The notes: generated from the letters alone by a model not told the origin. 64,000 nt of DNA from CAMDPA01 sp964574325 (GCA_964574325.1 CAZNMY010000018.1:1-64000); one strand, 5' to 3'; shown: positions 35,314 through 44,230, counted from the stretch's first letter. Numbers and translations: made by a program.

Positions 35314-36354
35314 CTACTTTCCGCGCTCGCGCCGCTGCCACAGTACCATCTCCTCGGGGTGCCACATTCCGGCGATACGCCACTCCCCGCCGGAACGAAC
35401 CGCCTCGATCTCGAGCGGGAACCGCTTGCTCGACGTCTTGCCCGGGCGTTCGGTGAGATCGCACGCGACCATCACCTTGACGCGGAACCCGGCTTCCGCC
35501 TTTTCCGCAGCCTTCGTCTCGAGCTCCGGCGTGTCGGAACGGCACACGACCTTGGTGAAACGAGCCGTGAACTTCCGGATCTCGCCGGCCGCCTCGCTAC
35601 GATTGGAAAGGCCGCGTTGACCGAGCCGCACGTCGACCTCGAACAGCGAGGTGTCCTGCATGCCGCCGTTGAGCTGCCTGAAGAACTCGCCGGTGAGCGC
35701 TTTTGCCGGAGTGGCGAAATCCACTGCGGGCTTCGCAGCAACGACCGGCTCGGGAGGCTTCGACGCAATCGTGGCGGCCGGGATCGATGCGGTCGCAGCC
35801 TCGGCCGGGCGCGACGCCGGTGGCGGCAACTGCGTGAACGCAACGTATCCCAACGGAACGAGGCACAGCGTTGCGGCGGCAATACCGGCCCACTTGCGTG
35901 ATCGGCCCCTTGCCCCGGCCGTATCGAGACGCCGCTCCCATTCCGTATTGCCCTCCAGCGGCGATGCCTTGACCTCTCTTCCGAGCAAACCGAGCTTACG
36001 CAATGCTCCCGTGATGGCCTTGCGATCATCCACGATCGGTACGTGGCTCACATCGAACGGCGGGGGAATGCTGGTGACGGCGACATCGGACGTGCGCACC
36101 TGGATCAGCTTGCGCAGCGCATGGGCTCGCGATGCTTCCGAGATCACGAACTCCGACTTGATCGAGTCCGGCGTCCACACCACGATCGCTGCTCGCGCAG
36201 AGGCAATCTCGTCCTGTATCCGCTGGCGGTAGGATTCGCCGGCGACCAACTCGGTGTCCCACCATACGGTGAGGGCCAACCGCTCCAGCTCGTCTGCCAG
36301 CCGGCGCGTCACTTCGGCATGTGATTTAGAATAACTGATGAAGACGTCGGCCAT
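35314..36354 (-). CDS. Membrane-anchored TIR domain protein
   Basis: A 346-residue protein. Residues 1-125 are a bacterial TIR_2 domain starting ADVFISYSKSHAEV, with WWDTELVAGESYRQRI and the IVVWTPDSIKSEFVISEASR helix, where E73 is at the position of the NADase glutamate. A single membrane helix lies at about 154-174 (KWAGIAAATLCLVPLGYVAF). After a proline/alanine-rich linker, residues 215-346 form a separate NTF2-like domain predicted outside the cytoplasm. This layout suggests a sensor or signalling protein rather than a soluble antiviral effector. No Thoeris or other defence partner lies nearby. Confidence 0.85.
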   Translation of the reverse strand: MADVFISYSKSHAEVTRRLADELERLALTVWWDTELVAGESYRQRIQDEIASARAAIVVWTPDSIKSEFVISEASRAHALRKLIQVRTSDVAVTSIPPPFDVSHVPIVDDRKAITGALRKLGLLGREVKASPLEGNTEWERRLDTAGARGRSRKWAGIAAATLCLVPLGYVAFTQLPPPASRPAEAATASIPAATIASKPPEPVVAAKPAVDFATPAKALTGEFFRQLNGGMQDTSLFEVDVRLGQRGLSNRSEAAGEIRKFTARFTKVVCRSDTPELETKAAEKAEAGFRVKVMVACDLTERPGKTSSKRFPLEIEAVRSGGEWRIAGMWHPEEMVLWQRRERGK

Positions 36355-36480
36355 GACACTCTCCCGAGTTGGCTCGTCGCGCGAGCAGCGACATGGTGGG
36401 AGTGTCTAGTTCGCGCCGACGTCCACCACAGTTCCGATGGGAACACCCAGGCAGCGGCGTTGGCGGCCTCTGGCAATCGA

Positions 36481-37521
36481 TCAGGCCTCGAGCGCAACCC
36501 TGTGCGAACGCAAAAGGCCGGGCACGCGCGAGGGCTCCGAGCGGCCCCAGCCGCATTCGGTCGAGACACCGAAATGCCGCCAGTGTCGCTTGGCGGTTTC
36601 GATCCGCGCGCGGTCGCCTGCCTGGTCGTCGTGATGGATGAGGCCGAGATAGAGCAGCGTCTGAGGCGCCAGGTCGAGGCCGGTGAGCGGGGCGAAATAA
36701 GCGTCGTCGATGCGATCCTTCGGAACCGGCAGATGCAGATAATCGAGCGGGCGTTTCAGTCGCGCGATCAGACCGTTCGTGATCGCGACGCAATTGCCGA
36801 GGTCGCGCGGCATCACCAGATGCTCGTCGTTTGGCGTGCCGTAGCAGAGGTGATAGCCCATCTCGACGCCAGCGGGCACGGCGTCGCCGAGGCGGGCCAT
36901 CTCGTCGAGTATCTGGCCCTGGTAGTCGTCCGGCCGCCACGGGAAGTAGTTCTCCCAGACGAGCACCTCCTGGCAGATGTCCCATTGGATCGACAGATCC
37001 GCATGCGGAATCGCGGCGCAGATGTCGGCGAGCGCCTTCAACAGCCCGCGCTCGTAGGCCGGCAGATAGGCCGCGATCGATGCCGGCGCGACGTACATGA
37101 AAGCCGAGGCGAAGGGCGTCGGCAGGCACACCTGAAATTTGACGTGCGCGGGGATCACGCCTTCCGCGCGCAGCCTCTTGTAAATCTCGTAAGACGTGAT
37201 CGCGGGCGGCGCATAGCCGGTGTCGAACACCGTCTTCGCCGCATCCACGCCCGGCTTGAAGCGCACCAGCTCCGTCTCGCGGATCAGCGTGCCGTCCCAC
37301 TGCGTGAGACGCAGCGGCTCGGCGGCGGGATCGATTTCCATGTCGGGATGGCCGAGCAGCATCTGCCGCTGCCACCAGATCCAGCGGCCACGCTCGCCGG
37401 TCTCGCCATCGGGAATTCGCTTCAGGTGCGGCCCCAGCTCCGCCGCCACCCGTCGAAACACCGTCTCGGCGTCGGGCAATGCGACGCTGCCGATGAGGTG
37501 GGCTCCGATTTCACGGTACAT
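36481..37521 (-). CDS. MetE/UROD-like TIM-barrel protein
   Basis: A 346-residue protein related to the C-terminal half of cobalamin-independent methionine synthase (COG0620-type). It starts with GAHLIGSVALPDAETVFRR and has KRIPDGETGERGRW and SIQWDICQEVL. The closing VSTECGWGR carries the Cys that corresponds to a zinc ligand of MetE. The N-terminal MetE half is lacking, and stand-alone proteins of this type have no settled function; methyl transfer between a folate or small thiol and another acceptor is plausible. The ATG at 37521 has GGGAGGA upstream. Confidence 0.78.
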   Translation of the reverse strand: MYREIGAHLIGSVALPDAETVFRRVAAELGPHLKRIPDGETGERGRWIWWQRQMLLGHPDMEIDPAAEPLRLTQWDGTLIRETELVRFKPGVDAAKTVFDTGYAPPAITSYEIYKRLRAEGVIPAHVKFQVCLPTPFASAFMYVAPASIAAYLPAYERGLLKALADICAAIPHADLSIQWDICQEVLVWENYFPWRPDDYQGQILDEMARLGDAVPAGVEMGYHLCYGTPNDEHLVMPRDLGNCVAITNGLIARLKRPLDYLHLPVPKDRIDDAYFAPLTGLDLAPQTLLYLGLIHHDDQAGDRARIETAKRHWRHFGVSTECGWGRSEPSRVPGLLRSHRVALEA

Positions 37522-37584
37522 CGCTTTCCTCCCTGGCACGGGCTCCCGCGCCACCCTTTCCCCGAGGACCGCGCGAAGCCCACT

Positions 37585-39099
37585 CTACATGCGGACCTCG
37601 CCGTGACCAGCCAAGTGCGCCCACACCCGCACCAGCGCGTAGGTGTCGAGCCAGCAGTATTCGAGAAGCTGCTTGCGGATTTCCTCGCCGCGCTCGGGCG
37701 TCGTCTCGGGGCGGATCGCTTCGAGGAACCCTGCCGACGCCATGGTGCCGTCCTTGATGCCGGAAAGTGCGCCGTAGTCGAGTTCGGGCACCATGCTGGG
37801 AAGTACGGCCTTGATGCTCCAACTGCCGTGCTGGCCGGGATGATAGTAGTAGCGCCGCGCCACCGGGAGCACGTCGACGATGCGGCCGGCGACGGCAGAC
37901 AGCGAGCCGGCGAGGCGCGGGAAGCGTTCGCCCAGCTCTGCGATGCGGCCGGCCTCGAACTGGGCATTGTAGACGAACACGGGGCCGCGGCCGTCGCATT
38001 TCTCGATGAGTGATCGCGCGAACGCTTCGCACGGATCGGCGCCGGAGAGATCGAGAAACTCGGTGTGGGTGAGGCTGCCGTTGGCGTCCAGCTTGTGGAG
38101 GCTGAACTGGAACGGCAACTGCTGGTACGGGCGCGTGCCTTTCCAAATGGGGATCGTGAACTGCACGGTCTCGAAGTCGAGGAAGCAAGCAGGCAGGCCG
38201 TGGGCCTTCAGCTCACGGGCAGCGCCGGGCGCATCGAAGAAAGTCTTGCCGGACACGCTGGCGCGCTTCACGCGGAGCTGGATCTCGTTGAGGTATTCGT
38301 CGGGCACCTCGCGCAGATCGGTGATCGACTTCGTCTCGATGAACTCCTTCACGTCCTTCTTCTGCAGGCGCGGCAGCCAATCGACGGGCATCTCGGGCTG
38401 CGGCTCGCCCGCGACGCAATGGTCGTAGAAGCCGCATGCGAACGGCGTGCTGCATTGTCCGCCGGTGCGGATCGTCGTGGGCTCGGCGGCAAGTGCTGCA
38501 ACCTCGTGCGCCGCGCCGATCCACTGCTCGACTTGCGGAGCGAGCGCTTTGGTCTCGGCGGTCAGGTCCTCCTCCGCGAGAAGGCCCGTGTAGTCGTCGT
38601 TGCCGGGATAGACGAAATCGCGATCGATATGCGCGACCGCGATCGCCTCGAGCGGCACACCGGCCTTGCGTGCGATGAAGGCTTGGATCGACGCGTCCTC
38701 GCGGTGATAGTCCTTCACGCTCGTCGAGGATTTCACCTCGACCATGCGCCACGACGGCTTGCCGCTCGACTTCGGCACCGGCAGCATGACGTCGGCGAAC
38801 GCGAGCGCGCCGTTGGCGGCGTAACCGGCCTCGAACAGCGGCTTTGCTTCGCTCAGCACGGCCTTGCTGCGATCGAGCGCCGGCCCGAAGCCGATCGCCT
38901 TGAAATCGATCGTCTCGCCCTTGTTTTCGGGATCATAGAGGCGCTGCGCGAGACGGCCCAACTCGTTGCCGGCTTCCATGCGCGCTTCGGAGCCGGCGGA
39001 ATCCTCCCGCAGCTCCGGCTTGTGCACCTCGAGCCAGAGCCGGCGCGGGCACTGGCGCCATGCGATGAGCTTCGATTTGGAAAGCAGGCGCGGCGCCAT
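37585..39099 (-). CDS. DUF2779 protein: Cas4/RecB-like nuclease fused to a DEDD-type exonuclease
   Basis: A 504-residue two-domain protein. The N-terminal half resembles Cas4/RecB-family iron-sulphur nucleases: a first cysteine in WRQCPRRLW (C17), the PD-(D/E)xK core with D103 and the VEVKSS motif (E121, K123), then C216, C222 and C228 in CSTPFACGFYDHC, enough for a 4Fe-4S cluster. The second half is the DUF2779 region, a DnaQ-like fold with DFET (D307, E309), VYNAQFEAGRI and YCWLDTYALVRVW as exonuclease motifs I to III. Such proteins are presumed DNA or RNA repair nucleases. No cas genes are present. Confidence 0.85.
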   Translation of the reverse strand: MAPRLLSKSKLIAWRQCPRRLWLEVHKPELREDSAGSEARMEAGNELGRLAQRLYDPENKGETIDFKAIGFGPALDRSKAVLSEAKPLFEAGYAANGALAFADVMLPVPKSSGKPSWRMVEVKSSTSVKDYHREDASIQAFIARKAGVPLEAIAVAHIDRDFVYPGNDDYTGLLAEEDLTAETKALAPQVEQWIGAAHEVAALAAEPTTIRTGGQCSTPFACGFYDHCVAGEPQPEMPVDWLPRLQKKDVKEFIETKSITDLREVPDEYLNEIQLRVKRASVSGKTFFDAPGAARELKAHGLPACFLDFETVQFTIPIWKGTRPYQQLPFQFSLHKLDANGSLTHTEFLDLSGADPCEAFARSLIEKCDGRGPVFVYNAQFEAGRIAELGERFPRLAGSLSAVAGRIVDVLPVARRYYYHPGQHGSWSIKAVLPSMVPELDYGALSGIKDGTMASAGFLEAIRPETTPERGEEIRKQLLEYCWLDTYALVRVWAHLAGHGEVRM

Positions 39100-39245
39100 A
39101 TGCGAACCCTCTCGCTGTCAGCCAAGAGCGGCAAGCTTCGAGTTGCATCACCGCCGCACGGAAGCGCTTTCCTTCGCGCGATTCGCCGACATCACGAAGA
39201 CAGCGAAGCCGATTGCGCACGGATGTTTCAGCCGCAATTGCCCCC

Positions 39246-39366
39246 GTCATGGCCGCGTAGGCGGCCATCCACGACACGCAGATCCAATTCCGCCCAAATT
39301 TCGGGTGAAACTCTCACCCACCATAAATTTCGATGAGCCGTGGATGGCCACCTTCGTGGCCATGAC
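39246..39366. repeat. REPIN-like bipartite palindromic element, copy 1
   Basis: Two inverted arms of 28 bases, 39246-39273 and 39339-39366, enclose 65 bases. Each arm is itself a hairpin built on GGCC.GCG/GGCC words (GGATGGCC near one side and GGCCATGAC at the other). The same element recurs at 61762-61878. It lies in the gap 39100-39469 between the DUF2779 gene and a small hypothetical gene; the rest of that gap shows no gene. Confidence 0.7.
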
Positions 39367-39469
39367 GGTGCGCGGGAGATGGCTGGGTTCCGATGAAGTA
39401 TGGAAGTTTTCCTCGGGAGAGTTGGGAACTGGACGCGAGTTCCTGTCATTCCAGCCGACGCAATTTCAG

Positions 39470-39766
39470 CTAGTGGCTTCTGGCGAGCGAAATCGCCCAA
39501 AGTGCACCGAGGGGGCTCCAATTGTTTGCCACTTCGAAAGTAAGCGCTCGATCGGAGGTCAAATCAAATCTCAACGGCTCGCTTCTTGCCCAATCAATTC
39601 GTGCCTCCAAATCATGTGGCCCGCTGGTGACATCGAAACGGAGCGTACTCTTCGCAGCTATTCGACCGACCTCAGCCCCATCACAAAGAATGCGATAGCG
39701 GCGAAAATAATCGGCATAGCGCGCCGGTCTGATGATGGTGATCGAGCAAAGCTGGTTCGAGGTCAT
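39470..39766 (-). CDS. Small hypothetical protein
   Basis: A 98-residue protein, probably all beta. It contains ITIIRPARYADYFRRYRILC, DGAEVGRI, LRFDVTSGPHDLEARIDW and a final strand pair. This outline (a DGxEVG turn followed by a GxHxLEARIDW strand) is seen in small PEGA-like or carbohydrate-binding-like proteins of unknown role. I chose the ATG at 39766, with GGTGGAG upstream, over a GTG at 39778. No neighbour clarifies its job. Confidence 0.6.
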   Translation of the reverse strand: MTSNQLCSITIIRPARYADYFRRYRILCDGAEVGRIAAKSTLRFDVTSGPHDLEARIDWARSEPLRFDLTSDRALTFEVANNWSPLGALWAISLARSH

Positions 39767-39788
39767 CGGCTCCACCACTCAGAGCTTC

Positions 39789-40115
39789 TCAGAGCTTCGC
39801 CCGAATCCATACCCCATCACCTTCCACCTTCACCTCGTACGTCGCGAGGTCGGCGGTGCCGTCGGGACCGGCGAGGCATTTGCCGCTGCGGATGTCGAAA
39901 GCTGCCGCGTGCAGCGGACATTCGATCTCGGGGCCGCTCATGAACCCGTCGCACATCAGCGCGTAGGCGTGCGGGCAAATGCCGGCGAGGGCGTAGACCT
40001 GACCGTCATGCGAGGTGAGCACGATCTCACGCTCGCCGTACTTGGCGCCATGGGGCTGATCTGGCGCGATTTCGCCAAGCGCCGCCACGCGCTGCCAGCC
40101 ATTCTCTTCCGCCAC
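39789..40115 (-). CDS. Rieske-type ferredoxin
   Basis: A 108-residue Rieske 2Fe-2S protein. The cluster ligands are C47/H49 in GICPHAYAL and C66/H69 in ECPLHAAAF. It is of the soluble ferredoxin type that feeds electrons to ring-hydroxylating or demethylating oxygenases, and its start lies 9 bases after the stop of the Rieske oxygenase gene, so it is very likely that enzyme's electron donor. No ferredoxin reductase is encoded nearby. Confidence 0.9.
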   Translation of the reverse strand: MAEENGWQRVAALGEIAPDQPHGAKYGEREIVLTSHDGQVYALAGICPHAYALMCDGFMSGPEIECPLHAAAFDIRSGKCLAGPDGTADLATYEVKVEGDGVWIRAKL

Positions 40116-40124
40116 CTTCGCCGC

Positions 40125-41171
40125 CTACTCGGCCGCCTGGGGACGCTGCATCGCCGCCATCTCTTCGGCGTGCAGACGGTCGATGATCCGGCGAGCCTGG
40201 ATCACGCCGGTGTCGGCGTTGATATCGAGCTGCGGCGGATTCTTGATCATCTCGAGGTTCTTCTGCTGCGCCTCGAACACCGCGACATCCTCGAGGAACG
40301 CCATCCGGATCTGGCCGAGCAGCATTTCGCTCAACGCGCCGTTCTTGGCGTCCCAGCTGTGCGCCTGCCCCCAGAAATAATGACACGTATTTTCCGTCTC
40401 AGGCGTGATCGCGTTGAGATTGCGCATCTCGATGCCACCGACGCGCTTGCCTTCCGGAGCGCCGGTTCCCGTGGGTGTCGCGCCGACGTCGAGCCGGATG
40501 CATGCCGGCGGACGCCAGTCGATGATCTGCCAGCGATCGACCGGCTCGGTGAAGCCGCCGGCTTTCACGAACGTCGGCGGCGCGGGCGAATTGATGATCC
40601 AGCGCGTGACCAGAACGTCCTCGGGCCCGCGCGTAACTTTCACGCTGGCGTTGTCGACGAGAGCCGAGTTGCCGATCGTGGTTTCGTGCACGAACGCGAG
40701 ATGGGTCAGGTCCAGCAGATTGTCGACGATGAGCTGCCAGTTCGCCTTGACGTGGAGATAGGACGTGCGCGCGCCCCAAGTCTCGTCGTCGAGCCAGTGA
40801 TAGTCGACGATCTTGTCGGGATCGGCCAAGGCCGGATCGCCCATCCAGATCCAGACCCACTTGTAGCGTTCGACAACGGGATAGGAGCGGATCTTCGCAG
40901 TCGGCGGCACCAAGTCCTGACCTGGAATGCGAACGCACTTGCCGCTGCCGTCGTACTGGAGGCCGTGGTAGTGGCACTGCAGCTTGTCGCCGACGAGCTT
41001 GCCCATCGACAGCGGCAGGTGGCGATGCATGCAGCGGTCTTCCAAGGCGACGACCGTGCCGTCCTCCTTGCGGTACATCACCACCGGCTCGTTCAAAAGA
41101 ACACGACCCAGCGGCTTGTGCTCGATCTCGTGATCGTTGGCGGCCACATACCAGGCGTTTTTCAGAAACAT
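40125..41171 (-). CDS. Rieske non-haem iron oxygenase (vanillate demethylase-like)
   Basis: A 348-residue terminal oxygenase of the VanA/PobA-oxygenase type. The Rieske ligands are C47/H49 (RCMHRHLPL) and C66/H69 (QCHYHGLQYDG). The mononuclear iron site is D154, H157 and H162 in LLDLTHLAFVHE. These enzymes demethylate or hydroxylate aromatic acids such as vanillate, or related compounds; the exact substrate is not evident. I chose the ATG at 41171 (AGGGAGAG upstream). It forms an operon with the downstream ferredoxin. Confidence 0.9.
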   Translation of the reverse strand: MFLKNAWYVAANDHEIEHKPLGRVLLNEPVVMYRKEDGTVVALEDRCMHRHLPLSMGKLVGDKLQCHYHGLQYDGSGKCVRIPGQDLVPPTAKIRSYPVVERYKWVWIWMGDPALADPDKIVDYHWLDDETWGARTSYLHVKANWQLIVDNLLDLTHLAFVHETTIGNSALVDNASVKVTRGPEDVLVTRWIINSPAPPTFVKAGGFTEPVDRWQIIDWRPPACIRLDVGATPTGTGAPEGKRVGGIEMRNLNAITPETENTCHYFWGQAHSWDAKNGALSEMLLGQIRMAFLEDVAVFEAQQKNLEMIKNPPQLDINADTGVIQARRIIDRLHAEEMAAMQRPQAAE

Positions 41172-41293
41172 CGGCGCTCTCCCTGAAGCAGCGCGGCTCG
41201 GCTCCAAACCGTGGCAGAGCATCGCCCGACCCGATCAGCCAAATCCTTAGCTGACTAAGATTATCCGCTGCCTCGGGAAATGCAACCGGCCGA

Positions 41294-41836
41294 TCAGTGC
41301 GCGACTGCAACCGCAACCGGATGATCGAGACCGAGCGAATGTCCGGCGTTCGCTTCGTGGTCGGCGGCCTCCGGCGTCGCAGCGGCAGCGAGCACGACGT
41401 CGATCTTGCGCAACTCGGCAGCGATGTTGTGCAGCCGCCGCGCGACCTTGGCGACGAGATGCTCCGCAAGCGAGGGGTCCTCGAGCATCATGGTCAGCAT
41501 GGCGTCGCGGGTGATGCGCAAGGCGCGCACGGTATCGCGCGCCACAACAGTCGATGAATAGTCCGTCTCGATGAGCATCGACATCTCGCCGAGCATGGAG
41601 CCCGGCTCGATGGGCTCCTCCTCCTCGGTGCGGGCCATCGGCGCCTTGGTGCGGATCGCGTCGCCGCCGACGACGATGATCGCGGCGTCCCCGGCGGTGC
41701 CATCCTCGATCAATACCTGGCCGGCCTTGTAGACGACGCGCTCGGCGTGGCGCGCGATCTCGGTGATCTGGAGCGGCTTAAGGCCGTGAAAGATCTCGAG
41801 GCGCACGAGATGCGCCGAAACTGCGTCCATCGACAT
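41294..41836 (-). CDS. Cyclic nucleotide-binding domain protein
   Basis: A 180-residue protein consisting of one Crp-type cNMP-binding domain: LEIFHGLKPLQITEIARHAE, VLIEDGTAGDAAIIVVGGDA and PGSMLGEMSMLIETDYSSTVVA, with the phosphate-binding cassette region around LGEMSML. No helix-turn-helix follows, only a helical tail of about 50 residues, so it cannot bind DNA as Crp does. The usual PBC arginine is not obvious, so nucleotide binding is uncertain. I chose the ATG at 41836; a GTG at 41848 and ATG at 41830 also exist. Confidence 0.8.
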   Translation of the reverse strand: MSMDAVSAHLVRLEIFHGLKPLQITEIARHAERVVYKAGQVLIEDGTAGDAAIIVVGGDAIRTKAPMARTEEEEPIEPGSMLGEMSMLIETDYSSTVVARDTVRALRITRDAMLTMMLEDPSLAEHLVAKVARRLHNIAAELRKIDVVLAAAATPEAADHEANAGHSLGLDHPVAVAVAH

Positions 41837-41959
41837 GGTCGTCCCCACTGCACGTCTTCAGCCGAACATCACGGAGAGCCGTTGGTCGGATGATTCGGGG
41901 GTGGGGGTCCACTGGCCCGGGCAAGCGCATGCACAAGTGGGGATAAGCCGGGGCGGGGT

Positions 41960-42037
41960 AATTGGGGACACACACGATTTCCCGTTCTGAGGAGCGCAAT
42001 TGCCCCGTCATTCACGGAAATCGTGTGTCCCCAATTT
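41960..42037. repeat. Inverted repeat with GGGGACACAC arms
   Basis: Arms at 41960-41982 and 42017-42037 are near-perfect inverted copies that include AATTGGGGACACAC and CGATTTCC; the left arm has one extra AC dinucleotide. They are separated by 34 bases and lie downstream of the response regulator gene. Similar GGGGACA(G/C)AC words are widespread REP-like sequences in Proteobacteria; the pair could also act as a transcription terminator. Confidence 0.65.
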
Positions 42038-42049
42038 CGGCCCTGCGGC

Positions 42050-42736
42050 TCAGGGAACCAGCTTGTAGCCGCCGGCTTCGGTGACGAGCAGCATGGCGGC
42101 GGATGGATCTTTCTCGATCTTCTGGCGCAGCCGATAGATGTGCGTCTCGAGTGTGTGGGTGGTCACCCCGGCGTTGTAGCCCCACACCTCGTGCAGCAGC
42201 GTCTCGCGCGACACGACCTTCTCGTCGGCGCGATAGAGGTACTTGAGGATCGACGATTCCTTCTCGGTCAGCCTGATCTTGCCGCCCTTCTCGTCGACGA
42301 GTTGCTTTGCGGCCGGCTTGAACGTGAAATGGCCGATCGTGAAAACCGCGTCCTCGCTCTGCTCGTGCTGGCGCAACTGGGCGCGAATTCGCGCCAGAAG
42401 CACCGCGATCTTGAACGGCTTCGACACGTAATCGTTGGCGCCGGCATCGAGACCCAGAATCATATCTGCGTCGGAGACGTTGCCCGTCAGCATGATGATC
42501 GGTGACTTGAAACCGGACTTGCGGAGCTGCTTGCAAAGCTCGCGGCCGTCCATGTCGGGCAAATTCACGTCGAGGATCAGCAGGTCGAAGTGCCCGACCT
42601 TGACGGCTTCGAGCCCCTTGCCCGCCGTCGGAGCGGCATCCAGCTCGAACTCGTCGTACAAAGCGAGCTGCTCCCGGAGCGACTCCCGGAGGTCATCGTC
42701 ATCGTCAACGATGAGGATTTTGCGCGCACCGCTCAT
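42050..42736 (-). CDS. OmpR family response regulator
   Basis: A 228-residue two-component response regulator. The receiver has the acidic pocket in IVDDDDDL, the phospho-acceptor D56 in LLILDVNLPDMDG, Thr in IMLTGN and Lys in DYVSKPFK. The DNA-binding domain contains EKVVSRETLLHEVWG and TTHTLETHIYRLRQKIE, typical of OmpR/PhoB winged helices. No histidine kinase is adjacent, so it is an orphan here. The sequence resembles a conserved alphaproteobacterial regulator usually encoded alone. Confidence 0.92.
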   Translation of the reverse strand: MSGARKILIVDDDDDLRESLREQLALYDEFELDAAPTAGKGLEAVKVGHFDLLILDVNLPDMDGRELCKQLRKSGFKSPIIMLTGNVSDADMILGLDAGANDYVSKPFKIAVLLARIRAQLRQHEQSEDAVFTIGHFTFKPAAKQLVDEKGGKIRLTEKESSILKYLYRADEKVVSRETLLHEVWGYNAGVTTHTLETHIYRLRQKIEKDPSAAMLLVTEAGGYKLVP

Positions 42737-42865
42737 GTTCGTCGTCTCCCTGCAACGGCGTGCACCAGCGACCCATCATTGCGGTCTCTGCTTGCGGTCT
42801 GTGGGCGTCCAGTTCAATTGTACCATCCCGCAAACTGGTGCCAAGACGCCACAAGTCATTTCGCG

Positions 42866-43417
42866 ATGGACAGTCTGTCTATTACAGTAGCAACACACCG
42901 CAACCAACACGTGATCGTGAACGGGCTTTCCCCGGCGGACCCGCGGGGATACCTTCGTCTCGGGCAAATGGTGGTGCCGTGCGCCCTCGGCAAGGCGGGC
43001 CGCCGCGCGATCAAGCGCGAAGGAGACGGCGCGACCCCCATGGGGCGATTCCGGCTGCTCGGCGTCCTGTACCGGCCCGACAAGGTGGGACGACCGGCTA
43101 CACGCCTGCCCATCAGGGCGATCCGGCCCTCCTGGGGCTGGTGCGACGACAGCTCGGACCGCAACTACAATCGCGAGGTGACCCTGCCCTATCCGGCGAG
43201 CCACGAAAGACTATGGCGGGACGATGGGCTCTACGATCTGGTCGTGGTACTCGACTACAACGTCAGCGTCCGCAAGCGGCGCGCCGGCAGCGCGATCTTC
43301 ATGCACGTCGCGCGACCCCGATACCTGCCGACAGAGGGCTGCGTGGCGCTGGCAGCGGTCGACCTCGCGCGCCTGCTGGCGCGGCTCAGGCCCGGAGCGA
43401 CGATCACCATCCTTTAG
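42866..43417 (+). CDS. L,D-transpeptidase catalytic domain (YkuD) protein
   Basis: A 183-residue YkuD-fold protein. The catalytic region FMHVARPRYLPTEGCVAL carries H147 and the nucleophile C159, spaced as in L,D-transpeptidases, and GDGATPMGRFRLLGVLYR is the usual substrate-side strand. There is no signal peptide, so if it acts on peptidoglycan export is unexplained; the long-known L,D-transpeptidase-like subgroup lacking a leader is common in alphaproteobacteria. I chose the ATG at 42866. It is divergent from the response regulator gene. Confidence 0.87.
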   Translation: MDSLSITVATHRNQHVIVNGLSPADPRGYLRLGQMVVPCALGKAGRRAIKREGDGATPMGRFRLLGVLYRPDKVGRPATRLPIRAIRPSWGWCDDSSDRNYNREVTLPYPASHERLWRDDGLYDLVVVLDYNVSVRKRRAGSAIFMHVARPRYLPTEGCVALAAVDLARLLARLRPGATITIL

Positions 43418-43568
43418 AACGGCATCGGTTTGCCGATGCTGCGTGAGTGGGGCTCTGAACCGCGCCTGCGGCACTTGAAAGGTGTGTCCGGCTTCTGGCA
43501 CAACCCAAGTCCAATCCACCGGCGTGCCGCTGCGTCCGGCCGCAATTTACCACCCAGGTACGAGCCCC

Positions 43569-44228
43569 ATGCAGTTCGAGAACAGTTTCGACGTGCCGTT
43601 GCCTCCCGCCGAGGCCTGGAAGGTGCTGCTCGACGTGCCGCGCATCGCGCCGTGCCTGCCGGGCGCTGAACTGACCGAGACGCTCGGGCCGGACAAGTAT
43701 AAAGGACGCGCAGGCGTGAAGATCGGGCCGGTCAATCTGTTTTTCGCCGGCGAGGCCGAGATCGTCGAGCGGGACGACACTGCGCACAAGGCGAAGCTCA
43801 AGGGGCGCGGCAACGATACGAAAGGCCGGGGCCAAGCGAGCGCGGTGGTCGATTTCGCGCTGGTTCCAGCCGGCGAGGGGACGCGCGTGAACGTCGTCAC
43901 CGATCTCAACATGACCGGCATGGTGGCACAGTACGGCCGCGCCTCCGGCCTGATGAAAGAGATTGCAGGCGCCATTCTCACGCAGTTCGCGGACAACCTG
44001 CGCAAGGAGATCGAGCGCAGCATGCCGGCGCCCGCAGCGGCCGAGGCTTCAAGCGCGACCGCAAGTGCGACGAACACGACGCCGGTTTCGGCATCCGAGA
44101 CACCGTCTGCGGCCACTTCTGCTCCGCCGCGCGCCGCTCCGCCGGCTGCAACGCCCGTTTCCGCATTTGCGATCCTGTGGATCGCGCTGAAGTCCTGGAT
44201 CGGCGGCATGTTCGGCCGCAAGAGCTGA
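43569..44228 (+). CDS. CoxG-like SRPBCC protein
   Basis: A 219-residue protein of the CO dehydrogenase subunit G family. Residues 1-150 form the SRPBCC domain: MQFENSFDVPLPPAEAWKVL, PCLPGAELTE, KYKGRAGVKIGPV and the DLNMTGMVAQYGR helix. A low-complexity Ala/Ser/Thr/Pro linker follows, then a short hydrophobic C-terminal segment (SAFAILWIALKSWIGGMFG) that may anchor it to the membrane. CoxG helps assemble or anchor molybdenum hydroxylases, but the only such subunit in the window lies far away at 455-2779. Confidence 0.87.
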   Translation: MQFENSFDVPLPPAEAWKVLLDVPRIAPCLPGAELTETLGPDKYKGRAGVKIGPVNLFFAGEAEIVERDDTAHKAKLKGRGNDTKGRGQASAVVDFALVPAGEGTRVNVVTDLNMTGMVAQYGRASGLMKEIAGAILTQFADNLRKEIERSMPAPAAAEASSATASATNTTPVSASETPSAATSAPPRAAPPAATPVSAFAILWIALKSWIGGMFGRKS

Positions 44229-44230
44229 CG

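Noticed and set aside
36460..38013. A 517-codon plus-strand frame across 36460-38013
   Set aside because: It runs antisense to the MetE-like and DUF2779 genes, both of which carry clear motifs.
37585..39099. CRISPR-Cas adaptation module suggested by a Cas4-like domain
   Set aside because: There is no Cas1, Cas2 or repeat-spacer array in the window; the protein is the stand-alone DUF2779 type.
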